This document shows positions 17,299-25,500 of a DNA stretch of 53,394 nucleotides, in pieces; the stretch's first letter is position 1; every line of letters begins with the position of its first letter. Source of the stretch: an uncultured Collinsella sp. (GTDB lineage: Bacteria; Actinomycetota; Coriobacteriia; Coriobacteriales; Coriobacteriaceae); the NCBI GenBank assembly GCA_900542965.1, contig UQPY01000005.1, forward strand, positions 1-53,394, in the 5' to 3' direction. A model generated the notes under the pieces. The model was not told the DNA's origin, made no database searches, and saw nothing but the letters and a program-made list of their open reading frames with translations. The translations under genes and the position numbers were made by a program.

Positions 17299-17720
17299 GT
17301 TTTAAGCAATTGCTTAATTTTCAGTAAGCAACAGGGTGTCAAAAATCTACCTACGCGATAATCGCCTTTTGCGGTTACTTGCGCGTTTTGCACGCGCTTG
17401 AGCCGATTTATTAACGCGATATGAATCTACATACGCGTAGCTGGTATACAGCCGAGTACGGGCTGTATTTATCGCGGCGATTTACACAGATATAGCGACT
17501 GTAACGAACAAGCGTGTCACTGTATTTATTCCAGTAGTTCACTTGATCGGTGGACAAGTGGGCTGTTGCTACGAAACGCCAGCAGGATGGGCTCCATACA
17601 AGGATGCCGCAGAGGTAATGGCGGGGGAGTGCAGCAGGCGCTCTGAGAGCCGCTGTATGGTCCCATATCTCCTTAACTCGATAATTATGTTTCAAGCCAC
17701 GAATCGGTCGAGCAATTGCC
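17299..17720. other. Gene-free AT-rich stretch next to the tRNA, with a spaced direct repeat
   Basis: No convincing gene is present here. The first ~250 bases are AT-rich and contain a 13-base direct repeat, ATCTAC[C/A]TACGCG, at 17345-17357 and 17425-17437 (80 bases apart, one mismatch). CTGTATTTAT also occurs twice, near 17463 and 17520, along with several short CGCG-centred palindromes. Open frames on both strands here have no recognisable domain. No second copy of the tRNA 3' end was seen. It could be remnant DNA from an integration event or a regulatory zone. Confidence 0.5.
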
Positions 17721-17754
17721 AAAAGAAAGGCCCATGCAGGATTGCACGGGCCTT
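17721..17754 (-). terminator. Terminator of the LanFEG-RK-like operon
   Basis: On the minus strand, an AAGGCCC/GGGCCTT stem (17748-17754 with 17727-17733) is extended inside by TGCA/TGCA after one mismatch, then followed by TTTCTTTT. It lies about 110 bases past the histidine kinase stop, so it fits the end of the minus-strand operon. Confidence 0.75.
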
Positions 17755-17864
17755 ACATCAGATCAAATTTGAGTTAGAAGCACCAAACGGGGCAGACGCA
17801 ACACCATCTCGTCGCGGCCTCGGCGAGCGACATATCGCAGTCGAGGTGGACATCGAGGAAGTCG

Positions 17865-19262
17865 TCAGATCCCGCACAGGGGGACCGCGATGGTGGCCAC
17901 CGCGCCGCCCGAGGGGCCGTTGGCGAGCGAGACGGAGCCCCCGTGGGCGCTCGCGGCCTCGGAGGCGACGTGGAGGCCGAACCCGTAGTGGCGGCCTCCG
18001 TCGCGCGAGGAGCGGGAGGAGTCGTCTGTGAAGAGGCGCTCGCAGCCGCGTTCGAGGGCGGCGGGAGAAAAGCCTGGTCCGTCGTCGGCAACCTCGATGA
18101 TGAGGCGCCCGCCCGCGACGTCGCAGGAGACAGCCACGCGCGAGCGTGCGTGCTCGGCGGCGTTTGCCACGAGGTTCGCGGCGGCTCGCGCCAGAGCGGT
18201 TCGGTCGAGCGGGGCCTCGGGCGCGCCCGCGACAGCGGGGCCCGTGGCCGCGTCGAGCGCCACGCCTCGCGCCCGGGCGATCTGGGCGGCCTCGGCGAGG
18301 ACCTGCTCGCAGAGCTCGGCCGGCCGCATGGGGGCCCTCTCCGCCCCGCCGGACCCGCGCGAGGCCTCGATGAGCAGGCGCACGTAGCCGTCAAGCCTTT
18401 CGACACTGCCGGCTATGTCGCGCGCGGCGGCCGCGAGGTCGGCGTCTTTCTCGTCTTCCAGCTCCTCCGCCACGAAGTCGGCGTTGGCGCGCAGCACGGT
18501 GAGCGGCGTCTTGAGGTCGTGGGCGAGCGACGCCACCTGCTCGCGCTGCCCCCGCTCCGCGGCCCAGCGGGCCTCGAGCGACTCGGCGAGAGAGGCCCGC
18601 ATGGCGTCCATCGCGGCGAGGACGTCGTTCACCTCGCGCACGTTAGTGCTGCCGACCGCGAAGTCGAGCTCCCCCGCGCCGACGCGCCCCGCCGCCTCCG
18701 CGAGCGGCGCCATCTTGCGCGAGATCACGCGGCTCGCGCGGCGCGCCACGAGCGCGAGCGCGAGCGCGCTTCCCGCAGCAGCGCCGACGAGCATGAGGTT
18801 CTGCGGGTTGGGAAGCAGGCCGGCGAGGTCGCGCGAGACCCACTGCGGCAGGTACTCGCTGGCGAGTGCGCAGGCCCCGCCGCCCTTGAGCGGGAACGCG
18901 GCGTAGGTGAGGCCCGAGCCTCCGCCCTCGATCTCCACTGTGCCCGGATCCGTGGCGAGTGCCGCACGGGCCATTTCCGTCGCGTCCTCGAGCCGCGTGC
19001 CCTCGAGGTCTGTCATCAGCACGTATCCGTCCTTATTTAGGATGAGGTAGCGGTACGCCGTCGGCACGTCCTGCTGTCCGTAGACGCCGTCGCGCGCCAG
19101 GCCTTCCGCGACCTCGCGCGCATTGGCCGGCCCCCAGCTTGCCTCGTAGACGAAGCCCGCGTTGATCGCCGCGGAGAGCGCCATGAACGAGGCGAGCCAC
19201 GCCGTGGCGACCGCCGCGAACGCGTAGGCGAAGTAGCGCGCGATAACGAAGGAGAGCGGCAT
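17865..19262 (-). CDS. Sensor histidine kinase of a peptide-immunity system
   Basis: A 465-residue membrane kinase that would phosphorylate the adjacent response regulator. Two membrane segments (about residues 6-34 and 153-173) flank an extracytoplasmic sensor of about 120 residues. A HAMP-like linker leads to the H-box SLAHDLKTPL with phospho-acceptor His248, N-box ANLVANAAEHA with Asn367, VADDGPGFS, and the glycine motif GFGLH. ATG at 19262 is chosen; a GTG at 19299-19301 overlapping the regulator stop would add 13 residues. Codon third positions are almost all G or C, unlike surrounding genes. The context (LanFEG-type transporter) suggests it senses an antimicrobial peptide, as CprK does; the ligand is not known. 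Confidence 0.92.
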   Translation of the reverse strand: MPLSFVIARYFAYAFAAVATAWLASFMALSAAINAGFVYEASWGPANAREVAEGLARDGVYGQQDVPTAYRYLILNKDGYVLMTDLEGTRLEDATEMARAALATDPGTVEIEGGGSGLTYAAFPLKGGGACALASEYLPQWVSRDLAGLLPNPQNLMLVGAAAGSALALALVARRASRVISRKMAPLAEAAGRVGAGELDFAVGSTNVREVNDVLAAMDAMRASLAESLEARWAAERGQREQVASLAHDLKTPLTVLRANADFVAEELEDEKDADLAAAARDIAGSVERLDGYVRLLIEASRGSGGAERAPMRPAELCEQVLAEAAQIARARGVALDAATGPAVAGAPEAPLDRTALARAAANLVANAAEHARSRVAVSCDVAGGRLIIEVADDGPGFSPAALERGCERLFTDDSSRSSRDGGRHYGFGLHVASEAASAHGGSVSLANGPSGGAVATIAVPLCGI

Positions 19263-19288
19263 GCCCCCGCGACCTCGCGCCCCAGTCC

Positions 19289-19951
19289 TCAGAGCTGCCA
19301 CTTGTACCCCATCCCCCAGACGGTCGCGATCGGATCGGCGCCGGCCTCGGAGAGTTTCCTCCGGGCGCGGCTGACCTGCATGGATATGGCCGCGTCGTCG
19401 GCGTCGCTCTCCCAGCCGAGCACCGCCTCGCGTATCTGCGCGCGGCTCATGACCTGCCCGGGGTGGCGGGCGAGGTACTCGCAGATGGCGTACTCGGTGG
19501 GCGTGAGTGGCACGGCCTCGCCGCCCACGGCGAGGCCGCGCGCCCCGAGGTCGATCCGCACCTCCCCGAAGGAGAGGGCGTGCGAGCGCGGCCGGCGCTC
19601 ACGGCGTAGATGGGCCGCGACCTTGGCGCGCAGCTCCGCGGCCCCGAAGGGCTTGCGGACGTAGTCGTCGGCGCCCAGGCCGTAGCCGGCCACGGCGTCC
19701 TCCTCGGCCACGCGCGCGGTCAGGAAGATGATGGGCCCGTCGAAGTCCGGACGGATCTGCCGCACGAGCTCGAAGCCGTCGAGCCCCGGCATCATGACGT
19801 CGCAGAGCACAAGGTCGAAGCGCGAGAGGTCCATCCCCGGGACCGCCGTCGGGTCCGTCGCCCTGACGACCTCATGGCCGTCGCGGCCGAGGACGCGCGC
19901 GAGCGCGTCGAGGATCGCCCGTTCATCGTCCACTGCCAGTATCCTCGCCAT
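19289..19951 (-). CDS. OmpR-family response regulator
   Basis: A 220-residue two-domain regulator. The receiver domain has the acidic pair Asp8-Asp9, phospho-acceptor Asp51 (LCDVMMPG), and the conserved Thr (LTAR) and Lys (RKPFG). The C-terminal winged-helix DNA-binding domain includes LTPTEYAICEYLARHPGQV and ends VWGMGYKWQL. The ATG at 19951 is preceded by aggagg. The kinase gene follows, overlapping or nearly so. By analogy with CprR/LanR regulators it should activate the upstream transporter genes when the peptide is sensed (inference). Confidence 0.95.
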   Translation of the reverse strand: MARILAVDDERAILDALARVLGRDGHEVVRATDPTAVPGMDLSRFDLVLCDVMMPGLDGFELVRQIRPDFDGPIIFLTARVAEEDAVAGYGLGADDYVRKPFGAAELRAKVAAHLRRERRPRSHALSFGEVRIDLGARGLAVGGEAVPLTPTEYAICEYLARHPGQVMSRAQIREAVLGWESDADDAAISMQVSRARRKLSEAGADPIATVWGMGYKWQL

Positions 19952-20118
19952 GTTCGACCTCCTGAAACTTCCGTCGGAATTGTACTAGCGCTGCGCTCAG
20001 CGGTCCAGAGCCCTGCGCGCAGCGCCGACCCCCAGCCGGCGTCGAGCAGGGCATTCCCGCCCAGGACGAGCGCTGCGGAGAGGAGGACGAGCATGGCGGC
20101 GAGCGGCCTCCTACGCAT
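19792..20118 (-). CDS. Possible small membrane/secreted peptide overlapping the regulator start
   Basis: A doubtful reading frame. Its ATG at 20118 overlaps the permease stop and has a strong gggaggg site just upstream. The first ~55 residues look like a signal or membrane segment (RRRPLAAMLVLLSAALVLGG) plus a short tail. From 19951 on, the frame runs out of phase through the response regulator gene, which is unlikely to be real coding. Either the true peptide is short and a frameshift removed its stop, or the segment is just leader DNA. No homologue is recognised. Confidence 0.3.
   Translation of the reverse strand: MRRRPLAAMLVLLSAALVLGGNALLDAGWGSALRAGLWTAERSASTIPTEVSGGRTWRGYWQWTMNGRSSTRSRASSAATAMRSSGRRTRRRSRGWTSRASTLCSATS
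19969..20007 (-). promoter_or_regulatory. Candidate internal promoter and small palindrome before the response regulator
   Basis: On the minus strand TGGACC (20002-20007) and TACAAT (19979-19984) are separated by exactly 17 bases. An 11-base palindrome, TTCCG-A-CGGAA (19969-19979), overlaps the expected start point. This would let regulator and kinase be made independently of the transporter operon. Confidence 0.4.
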
Positions 20119-20926
20119 CTGCCCTCCCGTCCTCGAAGCGGCAGAACCAGGCGAGAAGGACGGCGTCGGCTGCCAGGGTGAGCACGAGGCTGGCGAGCGT
20201 AGTCGTGAGGAGAGGGCCCGCCGCGCGTGCGGCGTCGATGAAGGCCTCCACCCCGAGCGACCCCAGGCGCGCGGGCCAGGCGAGCGGCACCCAGCTCAGG
20301 GGCGTCGCCAGGGCACCGGTGAGCTCGCCGGTCATGAGGCCGTGCGCAAGTCCGCCCACTGAGAAGAACGCGAGGAGCATCCCCGCCGCGCCGGCGCCGA
20401 TGGCGGCGTTGCGGCCGAGGCGCAGGGCCACGCCGAGCCCCAGCGCGTAGAGGGGCAGGCTGCCCAGCACGATGCCCGCCCAGGCGGCCGCAAGCGGAGC
20501 GGGCCCGAGCGGCAGGCGCCCGGCGACGGCGAGCACGGCCCCGAACACGCCGAGCGCCACGGCCAGCGCGCCCGCGCCGAGCGCCGCAAGGGCGAGCAGC
20601 TTCGCCGCGACGGCGCGCCCGCGCGAGGGGACCGCCGTGAGGTTGGCGAGACGCCCGGCAGCGCGCTCGTCGTCCACGGCGAGCCCACAGACGATGGCGG
20701 ACATGAGCGGCATGAGGGCGCCGAGGAACTGGGCGTAGGCGTCCGCGCCCAGCGCCGGGTCCCATCGGGTTACGGAGAAGTACTCGCCGCAGGCAAGACC
20801 GGCTGCCAGGCCGCAGACGAGGTGCACCGCCGTGAGCGGGGAGCGCGCCAGGCGCAGGGCCTCGGAGAGCAGGGCCCGCGGGAGAGTCATGCGCGGCGTC
20901 GGGTCGGAGAGTCGTGTCATGGCCAT
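20111..20926 (-). CDS. LanG/MutG-type immunity ABC transporter permease
   Basis: A 271-residue integral membrane protein with about six hydrophobic helices. VHLVCGLAAGLACGEYFS followed by WDPALGADAY is typical of the second permease (LanG/MutG) of lantibiotic-immunity transporters, which remove peptide from the cell surface. The start at 20926 overlaps the stop of the preceding permease (TGATG), with gaggag upstream; an in-frame ATG at 20920 is an alternative. It is very Ala/Leu/Gly-rich, reflecting the high GC of this cassette. Partners are the adjacent LanE-type permease and LanF-type ATPase. Confidence 0.88.
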   Translation of the reverse strand: MAMTRLSDPTPRMTLPRALLSEALRLARSPLTAVHLVCGLAAGLACGEYFSVTRWDPALGADAYAQFLGALMPLMSAIVCGLAVDDERAAGRLANLTAVPSRGRAVAAKLLALAALGAGALAVALGVFGAVLAVAGRLPLGPAPLAAAWAGIVLGSLPLYALGLGVALRLGRNAAIGAGAAGMLLAFFSVGGLAHGLMTGELTGALATPLSWVPLAWPARLGSLGVEAFIDAARAAGPLLTTTLASLVLTLAADAVLLAWFCRFEDGRADA

Positions 20927-21692
20927 CACCTCTCCTCGGAGCGCGCGAACCAGGCCGCGCCCGCCGCCGTGAGCGCGGCGAACGCGAGCGCGCTGACCGC
21001 AAGGCCCGCTAGCGTGAGCATGCCGTCCGCCGCGAGCGCCCCGCCGAGCGCCATGTCCGCCGCGAGTGGCTCGCCGCTCGGCAGCACGGGGATGAAGCTC
21101 GTGGGGATGACCATGCTCGCCGACGGCGGAAAGAGCTGCGGCAGCGGCACCAGCGACCAGGCGAACCCGCCCACGAGCTGCGCGGCGAGCGGGCAGAAGA
21201 TGCCCGCGAGCATTCCGAGCCGCGCCGTGAGGAAGAGCCCTGCGGGGATCATCCACGCCGCGGTCACCGTGTTGGCGAGCGCGCAGAGGAGCATCGTGAG
21301 GGTGCCCGCGGCCGTGAGGCCCTGCGAGGAGAACGCCGATCCCGCGAGGTAGATGCCGAAGACCACGAGGTTCGAGAGCGTGCAGAGAGCGAGGCACCAG
21401 AGCGCCTTGGCCCACCAGGCGCGCCCGAGCGGGAAGCCCAGGCCCAGAAGCCCCCGCATCCGCGTGCGAGCGTCCGCCCGCGCGACGCACGCCACCACGA
21501 GCGAGAGAGACACGGGCAGGAAGAGCGCGTACCAGTAGTTCCACGCGCTGAAGATCTGCACGCCCCGGTAGGGCATCGCGCCGAGCAGCGGCATCGGCAG
21601 CGCCATGAGCACGGCCAGGCGAACCGGTGCCGCGTGGCGCGACTTCAGGGCCTCGGCGCGCAGGCCTGCGAGCAGGCCGCCTTTCTCGCCCG

Positions 21693-21696
<4 letters not shown>
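20926..21696 (-). CDS. LanE/MutE-type immunity ABC transporter permease
   Basis: A 256-residue membrane protein with about six transmembrane segments. The early GLRAEALKSRHAAPVRLAVL and the NYWYALFLPVSLSLVV region are characteristic of the LanE/MutE permease of lantibiotic self-protection transporters. It starts at 21696 in an ATGA overlap with the ATPase gene and ends in a TGATG overlap with the next permease, so all three subunits are translationally coupled. In known systems (NisFEG, MutFEG, CprABC) the pair forms the channel of the exporter. Confidence 0.88.
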
Positions 21697-22421
<725 letters not shown>

Positions 22422-22442
22422 GGGTTCGTCCTTTCTCTTCCG

Positions 22443-22475
22443 GGCGCGCGGGCCGAGTCGCCGTGCCCGCGCGCC
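22443..22475 (-). other. GC-rich hairpin in the leader of the ABC transporter operon
   Basis: An 11-base perfect inverted repeat GGCGCGCGGGC (22443-22453 with 22465-22475) with an 11-base loop lies 22 bases upstream of the LanF-type start codon. It has no T-run on either side, so it looks like a leader structure rather than a terminator. Confidence 0.5.
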
Positions 22476-22510
22476 TTACCTTTCGGGTTCACCATCCATG
22501 GTGGGGCGCG

Positions 22511-22531
22511 TTTCTAACGAAGCCGTAACGG
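22511..22531 (-). promoter_or_regulatory. Candidate response-regulator operator (direct repeat)
   Basis: Two GTTA motifs on the minus strand (22515-22518 and 22526-22529) lie 11 bases apart, inside GTTACGGCTTCGTTAGAA. OmpR-family regulators usually bind direct repeats with 10-11 base spacing. The site lies about 95-110 bases upstream of the transporter genes. This is only a positional and pattern argument. Confidence 0.35.
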
Positions 22532-22624
22532 CCGTTGGGCTCTTTTGGCGCCAGCCAATCTCGACCCGCACGCATTTGCTTAAAGCAACAACTTTCCCGA
22601 TCGATGTAATCACCGAATCAAAAC

Positions 22625-22681
22625 GTGTACACCAGCCACCAAAGATGCCGAAAAATGTCGCTTTTGGAGGCTGATGTACAC
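22625..22681. repeat. Imperfect inverted repeat at the cassette edge
   Basis: Nineteen-base arms (22625-22643 and 22663-22681) match at 17 of 19 positions and begin GTGTAC at each outer end; the loop is 19 bases. It lies between the acquired-looking cassette and the phosphatidyltransferase promoter. There is no T-run, so a terminator role is not clear. It may be a dispersed palindromic element or a recombination relic. Confidence 0.6.
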
Positions 22682-22690
22682 AAATGCAGA

Positions 22691-22749
22691 ATCCAGCGCA
22701 GCCCAGAGGCGCCCTCCACATGTCTGGACTCTCTATGGCTGCGCTGGAT
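22691..22749. repeat. Perfect 13-base inverted repeat overlapping a promoter
   Basis: ATCCAGCGCAGCC (22691-22703) and its exact complement GGCTGCGCTGGAT (22737-22749) enclose 33 bases, with a possible inner stem CAGA/TCTG. The right arm runs into the proposed -35 element of the next gene. It could be an operator, a terminator-like barrier or a second palindromic repeat. Confidence 0.6.
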
Positions 22750-22773
22750 AGACATCGCCGGAACGGGTATAGT
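22745..22773 (+). promoter_or_regulatory. Promoter of the CDP-alcohol phosphatidyltransferase gene
   Basis: TGGATA (22745-22750) and TATAGT (22768-22773) are separated by 17 bases, 37 bases before the GTG start at 22810. The -10 is good and the -35 moderate. Confidence 0.5.
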
Positions 22774-22809
22774 ATCGAAAGTTTTGTCGTTAACCAGCGG
22801 GGGAGTCCT

Positions 22810-23514
22810 GTGGGCATCAAAAAGAAGATCAAAAAGGAGCTTATCGGCACTTCCGATTACCCGTCGAATAAGATCTTTACGATCTCCAATTTCATCACCT
22901 TTACGCGCCTGATCCTCACCCTGGTATTTCTGTACCTGTTTGTGACGGATAACAACCGCGTCATCGCCATCGTTATCTACGCCGTTGCCGCCTCCACCGA
23001 CTGGATGGACGGTCAGATCGCCCGCATGACTAAGACGGTCTCGTGGCTCGGCAAGGTCATGGATCCCATTTGTGACCGTGCGCTGCTGTTCACCGGCGTA
23101 CTTGGGCTGGTGGTCCGCGGAGAGCTGCCCATCTGGGTCTGCGTGCTCATTATTGGCCGCGACATCTATCTGGGCATCGGCACGCTTATCGTGCGTCATT
23201 ATCACCGTCGCCCCATCGATGTCGTCTTTCCCGGAAAGATTGCCACTGCACTGCTCATGACCGGCTTCTCGCTCATGCTGCTCGGGTTCCCCGTTATTGA
23301 CGGCCTGCACCTTTTACCTTCGACCCTCGCGGCCTTCCCGGGTCTCAACGGAAGCTCGGTGCCACTCGGCATCTTCTTTGTATATGGCGGCGTGATCTTC
23401 TCCATGCTCACCGCTGTCATCTACTCCATTAAGGGCGGAGCGGCCATTAAACAGGCTCTCGCGCATCCCGAGGATGAGGACATCGACTTTCTGAACCCTG
23501 AAATCGAAGACTGA
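22810..23514 (+). CDS. CDP-alcohol phosphatidyltransferase family protein
   Basis: A 234-residue membrane enzyme of phospholipid synthesis. The full catalytic signature DGxxARx8GxxxDxxxD is present: Asp67-Gly68, Ala71-Arg72, Gly81, Asp85 and Asp89, after the first membrane helices. About six hydrophobic segments are visible and the tail is acidic. The GTG start at 22810 has ggggag upstream; longer frames reach back into the inverted repeat and are not credible. A second, more PgsA-like paralogue lies at 43716-44354, so this copy may use another alcohol acceptor (cardiolipin or phosphatidylinositol-phosphate type). In actinobacteria a pgsA-like gene also lies upstream of the FHA-MerR pair. Confidence 0.88.
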   Translation: MGIKKKIKKELIGTSDYPSNKIFTISNFITFTRLILTLVFLYLFVTDNNRVIAIVIYAVAASTDWMDGQIARMTKTVSWLGKVMDPICDRALLFTGVLGLVVRGELPIWVCVLIIGRDIYLGIGTLIVRHYHRRPIDVVFPGKIATALLMTGFSLMLLGFPVIDGLHLLPSTLAAFPGLNGSSVPLGIFFVYGGVIFSMLTAVIYSIKGGAAIKQALAHPEDEDIDFLNPEIED

Positions 23515-23580
23515 TTCGTTGGGGTATGATTACGTACGGTTCATTATTTGCGGCACGTCCGCGATAAGTTAGGGGTTGTC

Positions 23581-24015
23581 ATGGACAACATGGTTAACAA
23601 TATGCCTCAGAATGATAAGACTGCTGACGCTACCTGCGTATTCCGCGTGCCTTCAAGCGACGTCACCGTTCCCGACCTCATGGCCAACGTGCGTATCACC
23701 GCCCCCGTTCTGTCCATCGTCAAGGGTCCGCAGACTGGTGCCGCCTTTGAGCTCGAGGAAGACGTGACCACCATCGGTCGCGATCCCGCGAACGGCATCT
23801 TCCTCAATGACATGACCGTTTCGCGCAGCCACGCGCGCATTATCCGCGAGGGCCTCGGCGCTCGCATCGAGGACTTGGGCTCGCTCAATGGCACCTGGGT
23901 CGACGGTGCTATCGTCAATGCAGCCCCGCTGCACGACGGTTCTTCCGTCCAGATCGGTACGTTTACGCTCATCTACCACGAGAGCACGCCGGAGCGCATC
24001 GAAACCGGTGAGTAG
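23581..24015 (+). CDS. FHA-domain protein, GarA/OdhI-like
   Basis: A 144-residue soluble protein with one C-terminal FHA domain, a phosphothreonine-binding module: GRDPANG (Gly66-Arg67), SRSHARI (Ser81, His84) and NGTWVDG (Asn103). The N-terminal tail contains DATCVFR (Thr18), close to the ETTSVFR motif phosphorylated by PknB/PknG in mycobacterial GarA and corynebacterial OdhI. There, phosphorylation makes the FHA domain bind its own tail and releases 2-oxoglutarate-metabolising enzymes. The ATG at 23581 is chosen with tagggg upstream. The MerR gene that follows after 3 bases is the usual actinobacterial neighbour. The targets here are unknown. Confidence 0.88.
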   Translation: MDNMVNNMPQNDKTADATCVFRVPSSDVTVPDLMANVRITAPVLSIVKGPQTGAAFELEEDVTTIGRDPANGIFLNDMTVSRSHARIIREGLGARIEDLGSLNGTWVDGAIVNAAPLHDGSSVQIGTFTLIYHESTPERIETGE

Positions 24016-24018
24016 GGC

Positions 24019-24897
24019 ATGGCCGAACGCAACTATCTGAGTATCGGCCAAGTCGTCAATTTACTTCGAGGCGCATACCCCGATCTTTCGAACTCAAAAA
24101 TTAGATTTCTAGAGGATGAGGGGCTCATTACCCCTCATCGTACGCCTAAGGGATACCGTCAGTACTCCAAGGAGGACGTTGATCGCCTGGAGGTCATTCT
24201 GCACTTGCAGAAGACTCGCTACATGCCGCTCAACGTGATTAAGCAACGCTTGGAAAACGCCACGGACCTGTCAACGCTCGCCTACGAGGTGGGCTTGCTG
24301 TCCGATGTTCCGCTCAAGACGGAGCCCAAGGAGACTAAGCAAAAGCTGCATCCCATCGAGACCATTCCCGATATGTTGGGCGTCGAGATTTCATTTATCC
24401 GCTCGCTCGCCGAGAACGACCTCATTCGCATCATCAAGAGTCCGCAGAATCGCGAGCTTGTCGATGGCCGCGATTTTCCGATCATCCGCTACTGCTCCGA
24501 GCTGTCACGCTTCCATATCGAGCCGCGCAACCTGCGTCAGTACGTGTCTTCCGCCAACCGCGAGTCCTCGATGTTTGAGCAGGTGCTCGTGAGCATGCTC
24601 GGAATGGATACTTCCGATGACGAGCGCGATGCCAAGCTCGAGCGTGCGTTTAAGAAGCTTCACGACCTGACGGAAGGTGTGCACACTGCGCTGCTCAAGA
24701 ACCGCGTTTTTGAGTCGCTCAACGCCGTGGTCGAGGACGCCGACATCGATGCACTCGATGAGGAAATCACTCGCTCCGAGTCCACCAAGGCCAAAAACGA
24801 AGAGGCAGACGCGCCGGCTTCGCACGAGGATTCTCTCGTAAAGCCGCTCAAGGTCGTCGCCCCTTCGCACTCCGGCACCGCCACCGCGGCCAAATAA
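24019..24897 (+). CDS. MerR-family regulator, FtsR-like
   Basis: A 292-residue regulator with an N-terminal MerR helix-turn-helix (YLSIGQVVNLLRGAYPDLS, then IRFLEDEGLITPHRTPKGYR and YSKEDVDRLEVILHLQ). A long C-terminal region follows, including a second helical unit (MLGVEISFIRSLAENDLIRI) that resembles a further DNA-binding or effector domain. The same FHA-MerR pair occurs in Corynebacterium and Mycobacterium, where this regulator (FtsR) controls ftsZ. The C-terminus is Asp/Glu- and Ala-rich. Function by analogy only. Confidence 0.88.
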   Translation: MAERNYLSIGQVVNLLRGAYPDLSNSKIRFLEDEGLITPHRTPKGYRQYSKEDVDRLEVILHLQKTRYMPLNVIKQRLENATDLSTLAYEVGLLSDVPLKTEPKETKQKLHPIETIPDMLGVEISFIRSLAENDLIRIIKSPQNRELVDGRDFPIIRYCSELSRFHIEPRNLRQYVSSANRESSMFEQVLVSMLGMDTSDDERDAKLERAFKKLHDLTEGVHTALLKNRVFESLNAVVEDADIDALDEEITRSESTKAKNEEADAPASHEDSLVKPLKVVAPSHSGTATAAK

Positions 24898-24937
24898 CCT
24901 CTGCCGCTTATCCGGCAACCCATTGAAAGGTCATGCA

Positions 24938-25468
24938 ATGTACGACTTCGAATCTCAAATCGTCGACATCCCCGACTATCCCGAGCCCGGAGTCATCTTT
25001 AAAGACATCACGCCGCTCTTCGGCAATCCCGAGGCGCTCAAAGCCATGACCGATGGCCTCGCCGAGCACTTTGCCGGCATGGGAATCACCAAGGTCGTGG
25101 GCCCAGAGGCTCGAGGCTTTATGGTAGGCGTACCGGTGGCTGTAGCCCTTGGCGCCGGCTTTGTTCCCGCACGTAAACCGGGTAAGCTGCCGCGCGAGAC
25201 CGTGAGCCAGAGCTACGAGCTCGAGTACGGCACCGATTCAATTGAGATCCATGCCGACGCTATCAGCTCTAAAGATACCGTGTTGATTCTGGACGACTTG
25301 GTCGCGACGGGCGGAACCGTCGAGGCAACAGGTAAACTGGTGCGAGATATGGGCGCAAAGCTTGTCGGTTACGGTTGTATCCTTGAGCTTGCGTTTCTCA
25401 ACCCGCGCGAGAAGCTCACGCCGTCTGATGACGATGTGGAGCTCTTTAGCCTGGTGACGGTGGACTAG
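24938..25468 (+). CDS. apt: Adenine phosphoribosyltransferase
   Basis: Apt salvages adenine to AMP using PRPP. The 176-residue protein shows IPDYPEPGVIFKDITPLF at the start, GPEARGFMVGVPVA, and the PRPP-binding loop VLILDDLVATGGT. The ATG at 24938 has gaaagg eight bases upstream. An upstream TTG at 24923 would add five residues but is less likely. It sits 40 bases after the MerR gene. Confidence 0.96.
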   Translation: MYDFESQIVDIPDYPEPGVIFKDITPLFGNPEALKAMTDGLAEHFAGMGITKVVGPEARGFMVGVPVAVALGAGFVPARKPGKLPRETVSQSYELEYGTDSIEIHADAISSKDTVLILDDLVATGGTVEATGKLVRDMGAKLVGYGCILELAFLNPREKLTPSDDDVELFSLVTVD

Positions 25469-25500
25469 CCGTTACCCTTAGTTACTGGAAAGGAAGCTAC

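Noticed and set aside
17345..17437. CRISPR array
   Set aside because: Only two copies of a 13-base repeat 80 bases apart and no cas genes; no array anywhere in the window.
17411..17722. 103-residue minus-strand frame in the tRNA flank
   Set aside because: No domain, no good ribosome site and low-complexity context of repeats; more likely chance in a gene-free stretch.
19923..21002. 359-residue Arg/Ala-rich minus-strand frame
   Set aside because: Out-of-phase reading of the LanG permease gene with extreme composition.
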